Shown here: positions 55,620 through 64,000 of the stretch, piece by piece
How the letters are laid out: every line of letters begins with the position of its first letter
How positions within the stretch are numbered: the stretch's first letter is position 1
Translations under genes and position numbers: made by a program
DNA from: Pegoplata infirma
Lineage: Eukaryota > Arthropoda > Insecta > Diptera > Anthomyiidae
DNA length: 64,000 nt
Assembly: GCA_963921195.1 (NCBI GenBank)
Contig: OY992540.1
Location: 39,393,890 to 39,457,889, forward strand
Direction of reading: 5' to 3'
The notes under the pieces: model-generated
Seen by the model: the letters and a program-made list of their open reading frames with translations, nothing else
The model's database searches: none
Told to the model about the DNA's origin: nothing

Positions 55620-56410
55620 TTCTGGTGATCTATTTTAGTAGACATTGATCTCCTGATTACAAATCTGTTCTCCAAATTTTTCTGTTACGTCCAGATTTTT
55701 AGTTATTCACGGTTGAAAATGCGAAAAATTACGTTTTATGCACTATTTGAAAGCCTGCACAGCAGCCATTCAGTGGAACACAAATCTGGTATAAAGCGCA
55801 AAAGTATAATTTGTCTATGGTCTCCAACATAGAAAACAATTTTTTTCTAATTATAGCGTTTGGTTGGGTTACACTTGCGTTTTAAAATGATAATGTTAAA
55901 ATTACCATTTTTGTAAAAAAAGGTAAGGAAAAGAAAGAAAATCTAAAAAAATAAATATATTACAAATTTAAGTTTTCTGTGTTATTTTTCGTATAAACCG
56001 GAAGATATCCTTAATGGGTTTAAAAGTCTATAAGAAAGAATGAACTTTTGCCTAAATTTTGAGCTCATCACGGTAAAGATTGATCATCTGGTTTTTGTTT
56101 TAGAGCCTTTTAAAAATGGTGCTTTTTCTAATTTTTTCACAGTGTTTTTTTTAAATACATGTTTGGCCAATAATAGTGCAAAAACTTAAAATTTTTTTGA
56201 TCATATATTTGAGATCATAGTTCAATTCTACTTTAACGCTTTATACCAGATTTTTATTCCCACCTGTGGCTGCTGTGCAGGCTTTCAAAAAAGGCAAAAT
56301 TCGCGTTTTTTTTCGCATTTTCAACCGCGAATAATTAAAATTCTAGACGTGATGGAAAAATTTGAAGCACAGATTTGGAATCAGCGAGTCAAAATCTTTT
56401 AAAATTTTAT
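55620..56410. repeat. Degenerate palindrome, about 790 bp
   Basis: Left arm 55630-55900 is matched in reverse by 56130-56400. Best-paired stretches: GAAAGCCTGCACAGCAGCCA with TGGCTGCTGTGCAGGCTTTC; ATCTGGTATAAAGCG with CGCTTTATACCAGAT; GCGGTTGAAAATGCGAAAAA-type pairs. Pairing weakens toward the centre. Non-coding; an old foldback element. Confidence 0.75.
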
Positions 56411-58023
56411 ATGAAACTTCAAACCAGAGCCGAAAACCTTCGATTTGTTGAGCGGTGTTATTTATATATTTTTCCATAGTTTGTAGTTAATGGATTAAGA
56501 CATTAGTTATGTTGCATACACTTAGGCTTGGAGTTTTATTATTAAATTTAAAAAACTTCAGTTGGGAGTTTTTACTAAGTAACTGTTGTAAAAATGCAAG
56601 TGGAAAACTTCAAATATTGGAAATAATTGTCGCATATTTCTGCGAAGTATTTGAAAATATAGATAAACAAATCTCAGATTTTACTTTAAATAAATTTTTT
56701 TTGTATCAAAACACTTCTGACAACAATTTTTAAAGTGATTTTATTCCGAAAAAAATGTGTAAGTTTTATGAAGATAACAACGATTCTCTAATATGACTAG
56801 GGCAACTAAAAAGTAGCAGTTATGAATTTATTTTGAGGCCTAAAGCTATGCTATACAAAAAAATTTGTATTGTAAAATTCAATTAATGAAAGCAAACGTC
56901 TTTAGTTGAAGTTTCACATCCAAAAACCTTCAAGAGGAGGAGATCACGACAGTCCTTCATTGTTTTAAATCAAATTTTAGTAAAAATATGTTTAGTTTCC
57001 GATGTTGCCTTAAATATGACTTTTTAAGTAAGATTTTATAATTCTTCAGATTCCAATTTTTATCAAATTTATTAAAAAAAATTTATTTTCTTCATTTTAA
57101 ATTTACTTCCACACTATTTCACCCAACACTCGCTTAACGTCCTGGCACCCTAATGTCTGTGCTACCACTAGCTAAATTTCATTAAATACCAAAAAACAAA
57201 AACAAAAAATCACTTAAATACAGAAAATTATTTATTAGATACAATAAATATTTAACGCTTTTATAAGTACGTGCATTGCAAGTTAATTTACGCAATAAAT
57301 ACGCATTTTCTAAAACAACTTTATAAATTGTTTGTTATTTGGCCTACTTTCAACAACTATTCATCCCCCAATATTAAAAAATTAAATGTTTCCCCCACAA
57401 CGAGTACCTACAACAAACAATGTGATAACATAATTTAACAGATTTTTATTTATTTGAAATGGAGTTTATTTGGAATATTAAAAAGCGTAATTTAAAAATT
57501 TAATTTAAATTTTAGGCAGGGCGATAAACTGTTAAAGATTATTGAAATTTTAACTAGCTTACTGATAATAGAGTTTTGAATTATGGAAATAAGTTATGGA
57601 ATGATTTAAAAATTCAAAAATGTAAAATAAAACATAAAAGATGACGCTATTGCTGTTAGTATTTGGGTATTTGGTTTAGTAACTGTTAGCACCTTAAAGT
57701 ATGCTTTAACATTTTTGCAAACATACTATAACAAATTTAATGAAGTTAAAATTTACAGGAAGAGTCGTAAATGATAAAACCTTAATGTAATTACGATTTT
57801 ATAAGTCCAGATTAAGCAAATTTTGATTCAGGCATAAAAAAAATTAAAAAATGTAAAAATTTCACAAGTTATCACAAAAAAATCAGGGAATTTAGAAAAA
57901 TAATCCAGGAAAAAAATAATTAAAAATTTTGAAACTTTTGGAAAATTTTATGTATTTTTAATTTTACTACTTTTGTTTAAAATATTACTAATTTGTATTT
58001 GTTCAACATTTTTCTCTTTACAG
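56411..58023. other. Intron sequence upstream of host exon 2
   Basis: AT-rich. 56815-57020 is the direct partner of 35745-35995. The rest holds no gene. Ends with TACTAAT and the pyrimidine tract before the acceptor at 58023. Confidence 0.55.
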
Positions 58024-58096
58024 ACAACTTTTATCACCGAATTTAATACAGAAACACTATCATTCTAGTGGTTATTTAGTAGATGGCAATCGTCAT
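58024..58096 (+). CDS. Host exon: ADAM/ADAMTS-type metalloprotease propeptide (part 2)
   Basis: A 73-nt exon with acceptor TTTTTCTCTTTACAG (ending 58023), a TACTAAT branch-point-like motif at 57986-57992 and donor GTAAGT from 58097. Its first base completes the split codon from the exon at 15311; the following 24 codons include QLLSPNLIQKHYHSSG and end NRH in phase 0. Joined to the upstream exon it reads FRLDLELN-S-QLLSPNLIQKHY, which matches the order seen in ADAMTS propeptides (LdL, then a short 'LL-P' segment before the cysteine-containing CxYxG region, which would be in the next exon). The open frame across a 42.7-kb gap, both strong splice sites and matching phase make chance unlikely. 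Which ADAM/ADAMTS gene this is cannot be told from 49 residues. Confidence 0.72.
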
Positions 58097-58440
58097 GTAA
58101 GTATTGATAAATTATTTTTAATACAATAACAAAAATACCTAAGTCTTCAATTACGTTATAGTTTGGGATTTAACTCCAACTGCTACACTAAAAATGTACT
58201 TGCCAAAGCAAAGTTTTTTTAGAAAAATGAATGTTATATTACTTTGCTATTCCATGCAAAACGAATTGAATATCAGTCGAGGACCCCATTAAAAAACCAA
58301 AAGAGCTGTACATTTCGTAAGTGAGTGCAAAAATAAGTGCAAAAAAGTGTTTTTACATTTTGGAGAGTATAAAGGATTCGACACCAAAGAATATACCACC
58401 TCACTTGTTGTATGTACATTTGATAAACAAATGGAAAATT
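58097..58440. other. Intron sequence downstream of host exon 2
   Basis: Donor GTAAGT at the start. 58258-58408 is a heavily decayed Helentron-like remnant (GTCGAGGACCCCATTA, GGAGAGTATAAAGGATTCGA, CACTTGT). Confidence 0.5.
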
Positions 58441-58712
58441 TTTATGCGAAAAGCTTAGACTTGGTGAAAAAGTAGTTTTGGTAAAAAAAATATTTTTTTT
58501 TCACGAAAAACAAAATTATGTTCAAAAAAAATTTAATAAACTAAAAATTTTTGGTGAAAAAAAATTTTGATGAAAAAAAGTTTTTGATGAACAGAAAATT
58601 TTTTTGATGTAAAAAAAAAAATTGATAAAAAAAAATATGAAAAAAAAAATAAAATTTTTGGTTGAGAAAAAAATTTATAATAAAAAATTTTATAAAAAAA
58701 TTTGATGAAAAA
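58441..58712. repeat. Low-complexity array of TTTGATGAAAAAAAA units (left part)
   Basis: Degenerate 12-18-bp units of GATGAAAAAAAATTT type. The array is split by Helentron-like H12 and continues at 59244. Confidence 0.75.
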
Positions 58713-59243
58713 ACAAGTTAGAGTGTTACATTCGGCTGTGCCGAATCTTTTATACCCTCCAAAATGTAGAAAATACAATATAATAAAAATCCAGGGGCGT
58801 CTTTTTTTTGGGGGGGGTTGGTCAGAGACGTTAGGGGGCACCTTCCCCTTGTGATTTTGAACTTCTTCTGAGATAAGAATGTTGCATTTGCTTAGCAAAA
58901 GTACAAAAAACCCTGCAAAAAATGCGATTTTTCTTGGGTTGGTTTAGTTCTCCAAGAAAAAACTTTTTTCCCCTTGGTCCGATTTTGCCCATTTCCAAAC
59001 TTAACCTGCCTAGGAATATAAGACATATTCGTGCCAAACTTCGGAAGTCTAGCTCTTTTATTTTGGACTGTATCGTGTCTTCTACAGACGGACGGACGGA
59101 CGGGCGGACATCGCTAGAATGTCTTAGAATCGATCACTGATCAATAATATATATACTTTATGGGGTCCTAGATCGATATTTCGATGCGTTACACACGAAA
59201 TGACAAAGTGAGTATACCCCCATGTGGTTGGAGGGTATAAAAA
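58713..59243 (-). mobile_element. Helentron-like element H12
   Basis: ACAAGTTAGAGTGTTACATT, perfect hairpin ATTCGGCTGTGCCGAAT, TATACCCTCCAAAA; ends GGTTGGAGGGTATAAAA. GACGGACGGACGGGCGGACA, ATCGCTAGAATGTCTTAGAA and ATATATACTTTATGGGGTCC are present. Very like H9. Confidence 0.85.
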
Positions 59244-59560
59244 TGATAAAAAAAATTAATGAAAAAAAAATTTTGATGAAAAAAAAAAATTTATCAAAAA
59301 AAATTTATAAAAAAAAAATAAATTGATGAAAAAGCAAAAAAATTTATGAAAAAAAAATTTGATGAAAAAATAAAATTATAAAAAAAATAAAAATTGATGA
59401 AAAAATAATTGATGAAAAAAAAATTTGATAAAAAAGAAAAATTGATAAAAAAAAAAATATGAAAAAAAAAGTTTGACGAAAGAAAAGTTTGATAAAAAAA
59501 AATTGATGAAAAAATTAAAAATTTTGGAAAAAAAAAATTTGATGGAAAAAAAAGAACAAA
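59244..59560. repeat. Low-complexity array of TTTGATGAAAAAAAA units (right part)
   Basis: Continuation of 58441-58712 with the same units and orientation, so H12 inserted into a pre-existing array. Confidence 0.75.
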
Positions 59561-59601
59561 TTGTTATGATTTTCGATAAAAATTGAAAACAGCTGTTTTT
59601 T

Positions 59602-59742
59602 GGTTAGGTTAGGTTAGGTTAGGTTAGGTTAGGTTAGGTTAGGTTAGGTTAGGTTAGGTTAGGTTAGGTTAGGTTAGGTTAGGTTAGGTTAGGTTAGGTT
59701 AGGTTAGGTTAGGTTAGGTTAGGTTAGGTTAGGTTAGGTTAG
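59602..59742. repeat. Perfect GGTTA (TTAGG) array, 141 bp
   Basis: About 28 uninterrupted GGTTA units. It abuts the 3' end of a minus-strand retroposon fragment, which on its own strand would end …CACCCC then TAACC repeats. Either a 3' tail made of simple repeats or a telomere-type target. Flies of the suborder Brachycera are not known to keep TTAGG telomeres. Confidence 0.9.
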
Positions 59743-60085
59743 GGGTGGCGGAGCTCAAAATTTTGAACTCCTCGCATAGACCGGCTGGTCCATAGCAATA
59801 CCACATGTTCCTTCAGCGACGAGGATAAAACGCGATAGTCCATGTTGCAAACAATTTAACGAGCATAAGGTCCATAACTGCGATTTCTTCCATATTCTCG
59901 AGTTCTGCTTTGTCTAAAATTTGTTTGCGATGCCTGGCCAATGCGGGGCATTTGCACAGGATATGTTCAACTATTTCATCCGTATTCGATTCATCACATC
60001 TACTACAATTGGAATCAGAGATGAGTCCAATTGTTCTTGCGTGGAAAGCAAATAGGCAGTGTCCCGTGACCACTAAGGGTGTTCT
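59743..60085 (-). pseudogene. 3' fragment of a Jockey/R1/LOA-type non-LTR retroposon
   Basis: Minus-strand frame from about 60085 to the stop at 59813: VVTGHCLFAFHARTIG, then CSRCDESNTDEIVEHILCKCPAL. The TGHCxxxxHAxR…CxxC…ExxxHxLCxCPAL motif is the C-terminal Cys/His region that follows the RT/RNase H of Jockey-, R1- and LOA-type retroposons. Only the last 87 codons and a 70-bp 3' UTR remain (5' truncated). The 3' UTR runs straight into the TAACC array. Confidence 0.8.
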
Positions 60086-61040
60086 TATTTTTTTATTTCG
60101 GATTTTTGTGTTCCACTGGGCAAAATTTTGTTCCTTTGTACTAAAAACTTAATAATACAAAATTTGGAGTTAATCCGATAACTTTAAGTGGACGCGGAAA
60201 CAACCTGAAGTTTGAAAAACGAATTACAAGGGGAAAAAATGACTTTTTACTAATTTTCTCAATTTTTTCGACATTTTAAGTTAACTTTGAATTCAAATGG
60301 TTACAGAATTGTGATGTGGAGTACATTACCTTTGTAATAGGGCAATAAAAACTAAAATCGGTTAAAAATCAGCCAAGTTATTACAACTGCCCCAGGCAAC
60401 TAGCGTGTGGCATACCACTTGATCAAAGATTTCGAGTTCCATTTTTGAAATTGATTGAAATTATCTACTGTAGCAACATTTTTTTATTCTTTAAGTCCCA
60501 ATGCACTAAGGTGATAAGCATTTTTCATATTGTGTAATGCTAACTTGTTTTAAATAAATGGTAAAAAGGTCTTAATTTTTCAACCCTGTTTTCAAATCTC
60601 CAATTTCAAATTTTTATTTTTTTTGACAAATAAAATTTAAAAAATTGACCATTGGACTATAGGATTTTGTTAAGCACATATAAGGGAATAAAAACTACAA
60701 AAATTGTAGACATTCCTTTTTTCATTCGGCTAGTTCAGCGATTTTATTTCGGCGGATTTCGAGATAATAGTGATTTTGGTAACTTTTTTAGCTTTTAGTA
60801 AATTTTTTTATTATTTTTTAACAAACCTCATATGTTTTCTACCGAATTATTGCAGTATAATATAGAATACTTCGATTCCTTTAATAAGAGCGAAATTGAG
60901 ACATGAAAAATTGACCCAATTAAAGGTCAAGGGTCAAATTTTAGAAGAGTTTGAATTTTTAAAGATTAACAGATTTTTCGAGCGGATATTAATGAAACTA
61001 ATTGATGTTATTTTAATATGTCTAAAAATCAAGGATGGGT
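60086..61040. other. AT-rich sequence with an inverted dispersed repeat
   Basis: 60330-60415 is the inverse of 19251-19330 (TCAGCCAAGTTATTACAACT…CCCAGGCA). No gene. Confidence 0.5.
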
Positions 61041-61258
61041 ACCAATTCGATAAAAGTATTGGTATTGGTATTGGTTTTTAAAATTATTTTAGTATTGGTA
61101 TAGGTATTGGTTTTCATTTTTTGTTGAATTGGTATAGGTTTCGGTATTGGTTTTGAATTATTTAGGTATTGGGTATTGGTATTGGTTTTAGCCTCGAATC
61201 GGTATCGGTTTTTAATAAGTATTGGTATTGATCTTATATCGGTTTTGGAATTTGTATG
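61041..61258. repeat. Degenerate GGTATT minisatellite
   Basis: Irregular runs of ATTGGTATTGGTATTGG with interspersed TTTT stretches. The minus frame rich in N, T, P and I is a reading of it, not a gene. Confidence 0.8.
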
Positions 61259-61301
61259 CAAAAGGTTTTGTCGTTAATATTAATTAATTTAATATACGTC
61301 G

Positions 61302-63635
61302 CACAGTGAGACAACGCCGGCATTAAATACAAGGAGTCATTGTAGAGCTCTGAAATTTTGCGCAGGTTATTTTTGAGACAATTCCAGTTTAAAAAATAAG
61401 AAAATCCGCCCACTTTTACGCCCACCTCCCATACAATCGAAATCTGTAAAATGCCGTATTGTCCGTAATACTTTAGGTATAACTTTTAATTTTGGTATAC
61501 TTGAACGTTATATTGTTACAAACATTATCGGAAAAAAATTTTGAACTTTGGCCCACTTTTACCCCCACCACCCCTACAACCTCAACATAAAAAGTGCCAT
61601 ATTTTCTAAAATATTTTAGGTATAACCTTCAAATTTGATATTACTGTAATTTATATCATTTAAAATGTTTCATTCAAAAATTACAATAATACGCCCACTA
61701 ATACGCCCACCTCCCATTCAAATGCCATAAAAAAGATAAATTTTTTTTCATTCTATCAATAAATTTTTAATATCATCATGGTATTTTAATTTTTTCAATT
61801 TCATTCTCATTCTAAATGAATTAATATAAGGATCTGATGATATTTGCAAATAGTGCATTACATCTTCTTTAATGCAACAACTAAATTCAATATATAACAT
61901 TAGAAAGTGAGCATAACACAACTTACAATTAGATAAGAACAACAGCTTGCACTATCAATTTAAATTAAAAATTATGCAACATATAACCCAAAGTCAATGA
62001 TCTTCAAAAAAATTATCAATCAAATGAATAATGTTAATAAAATAATAATAAACAATAAGTGAATAGTTGTAAATAATTAAAAGAAATAAAGGTAAAAAGT
62101 TGTAAACATGCTATTGCATGCTAACATATGTACATACTTATAGCGACAGAATGTGCGCGTTGCGTATTTTTTGTATTTTTTTTTTTTTTGTATGTTTAAA
62201 GTACTTTTTCAAACTTTTGCTATATGTCCTTTACTTTAAATGAAAGCTGAGACTTCAATCTTTCATTTGATATGAGTCTGCACCTAGGGCGAGGGGCTGC
62301 TCTATATTTCCTAGTCCATTGAAAATGCAAAATGTTCAATTTTTACACCACAATTCTGTTGTTAAGAATTTTTTTTTTTTTTTGTTTTTAATTTTTTTTT
62401 TATCTACTCTTTCTTCAACAACTAAATTAATTAAAAAAATACTTTAAAGTTATATATCGTCGAACTATATTCAATAAATGACAACTCGAAAAAGCTTACT
62501 GTTCAGGAGAGCTAAAAAACTAGTTATTTCGCATATTATTGCAAAAATAAACAATGTAAGTACCTTCCACAAGATGATTTAAATATTCTAAACAATTTTT
62601 ACCTATGCAAAAATTTTCATATTTTGCACTTGTTTGCGTATTTTTCAGAGATGACATTTATTACTATATCAAAAAACAAATATTTTTTTAGAGTTGGCAT
62701 ATTTTGTCGGAAAATAAAAATACATTTTTTTCAATTTAAAAATTTTTTTTTTTTTTGGTTTTTGTTATCCTTAGTACGGTAATTGCGAAAACTGAACAAA
62801 AAATTAAAAATCTTTGCATATTTTTAAAAGTTACAAGCTCCGAAAGCCTTTTAATTTCAGGGTGGTAAACTTTGGCACTCTGTAACTCACGCTGTATTGT
62901 AATAGGGTCACTCCAAACTTGCTATTTTTAAAGCTTCTATCATTGACTTTATTTGCCCCATTCATAATGTTTCAATCTGATAAATAGTTTGAAAGTTACA
63001 TAAATATAAGCAATTTTTTTTTTTGCAAACACTATTTACCGATATTTTCAAAATGGCAATATCTCGAGAACCAGTCATTAGATATCAAAATCTTTACAAG
63101 ATTCGTATTTAGCATGGCAAATGCAATAAGATATGTGGTCTAATTTTTTTTTTTTTTAATTTTTGAAAAATTTTTGGAAATTTACAATGGGAATTGGCAT
63201 TTATTTCCACCAAAAAAATATGTACTTTGAGTTAGCAGAATAACAAAAATGGATGTAAAACGACAAAAAATTATTTTTTTGCTCTGAAATTTTTATGACA
63301 GATAGGTATTACATAGGGGAGCTATTTGCCATCGGAAACTCATTTCGGTCAAATTTGAGTTGGCATATTTTGAATATAGGTTCACGATATGTATATTATG
63401 TATTTTTTTTTATTAATAAGCTTTTGAATATTACATATTGAACTAACATATTTCAAGCTCGTTGGCATATCTCAACTTTGACTTGCTCTAGACCAAAAAG
63501 TAATGAAGTTATGAGGCTGAAATTTCAGGGAACTGTTACTCATATATCTGGTAATATACTGTGAATTTCATCCAAATTGGACGACACGCCAAAAACCATT
63601 TTTTGCCGCGGTTACTATAGGGCTGTCTCACTGTG
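61302..63635. mobile_element. Transib-like element T2 with CACAGTGAGACA termini
   Basis: 2334 bp. Left CACAGTGAGACAACGCC (61302 on); right inverse …GGGCTGTCTCACTGTG (to 63635). A perfect 5-bp duplication CGTCG flanks it (61297-61301, 63636-63640); GC-rich 5-bp duplications of this kind are usual for Transib. On the right, the heptamer CACAGTG is followed by exactly 23 nt and the nonamer-like CAAAAAATG; the left nonamer is not recognisable. The interior is non-coding: a 140-bp tandem at 61408-61735 and AT-rich sequence with TTGGCATAT motifs. Needs a transposase from elsewhere. Confidence 0.75.
61408..61735. repeat. Tandem repeat of about 142 bp inside T2
   Basis: Units begin GCCCACTTTTACGCCCACCT (61408), GCCCACTTTTACCCCCACCA (about 61551) and GCCCACTAATACGCCCACCT (about 61693); each contains TTTAGGTATAAC. 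Two full units and part of a third, diverged. Confidence 0.75.
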
Positions 63636-63659
63636 CGTCGTCCTTCTGTCCGCTCCACA

Positions 63660-64000
63660 GTGGAGAAAAATATACATTTATGTGCATTTATGTGAGTGTG
63701 CGTGAGTAAGATTTTTGCGTGAGTGAGTGTGCTTGAGTCGATTTTTTTGCGTGAGTTTGCGTGATTTATTTTCTCTTCATATTTCCTTTCGTACCAAAAA
63801 ATGTACAACAAAATTGTAAAATTTGGCATAACTTTAGATTTCATCCCGAAAAAAGCAAAAAAAAAATTTTAAATTTCTCTGAACTTTAAATTTTGCTTAA
63901 AATTTTGAAAAAATTTTTCAAAATTTTAGTTTTTGAAATTTTTTTTGTATAAATAAGAGTTTTGTGAGTGTGAGTCAACGTGAGTGTGAGCGAAGCTTGC
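63660..64000 (+). mobile_element. Partial GTGAG-repeat element running off the window
   Basis: Matches 20150-20480 (GTGAGTGTGCGTGAGTAAGA, TTTGCGTGAGTTTGCGTGA, ATATTTCCTTTCGTACCAAA, GTGAGTGTGAGTCAACGTGA). No TAGAGATGGGC end is visible because the left part is missing and the right end lies outside. Confidence 0.8.

Noticed and set aside
59602..59742. True chromosome end (telomere)
   Set aside because: Only 141 bp, embedded in other sequence on both sides and joined to a retroposon end; interstitial.

Overview
This window is AT-rich, intron-like DNA from an insect. The mix of repeats (mini-me/DINE-1-like Helentron derivatives, RTE and Jockey-type retroposons, Transib-like and hAT-like elements, TA-flanked MITEs) and the very high AT content point to a higher fly (Brachycera). 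I cannot name the species. There are no bacterial features, no operons and no CRISPR arrays.

The only host coding sequence I can support is two short exons on the + strand, at 15238-15311 and 58024-58096. Both have good splice sites, they join in phase, and together they encode 49 residues that read like the propeptide of an ADAM/ADAMTS-type metalloprotease. If they are consecutive exons, the intron between them is 42,712 bp. Almost everything else here is mobile DNA lying in that intron or in its neighbours.

Layout. 1-6.1 kb: two decayed SR2-like RTE retroposons facing each other (A plus, B minus) with a long hairpin between them. 6-15 kb: hairpin and TIR MITEs, a tRNA-derived SINE and a Helentron-like element. 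15.2 kb: host exon. 16-21 kb: Helentron-like copies, a GTGAG-rich TIR element and a second SINE. 22.8-27.0 kb: a Transib-like element with CACAGTG ends and a 5-bp target duplication, itself interrupted by a young non-coding LTR retrotransposon primed by tRNA-Pro. 27.3-29.2 kb: a Jockey-group retroposon on the minus strand. 31-35.4 kb: TIR elements and an RTE with an open 625-codon reverse transcriptase frame. 36.8-38.0 kb: a solo-LTR-like block. 39-42.4 kb: a cluster of MITEs, one carrying three tandem tRNA-like units. 44.2-46.9 kb: the best preserved SR2-like RTE (C), inserted in a Helentron-like element. 47-57 kb: more TIR elements, including a hAT-like element with TCCCGC repeats nested in another element, and a 0.8-kb degenerate palindrome. 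58.0 kb: second host exon. 59.6-60.1 kb: a retroposon 3' fragment ending in a perfect 141-bp GGTTA array. 61.3-63.6 kb: a second Transib-like element with CACAGTG ends and CGTCG target duplication.

The strongest observations are the two Transib-like elements whose ends look like V(D)J recombination signals, the ADAMTS-type exons separated by a transposon-filled intron, and several insertions that can be dated relative to each other because empty or intact paralogues lie in the same window. No searches were run. Family names rest on motifs, terminal repeats and target duplications read by eye.
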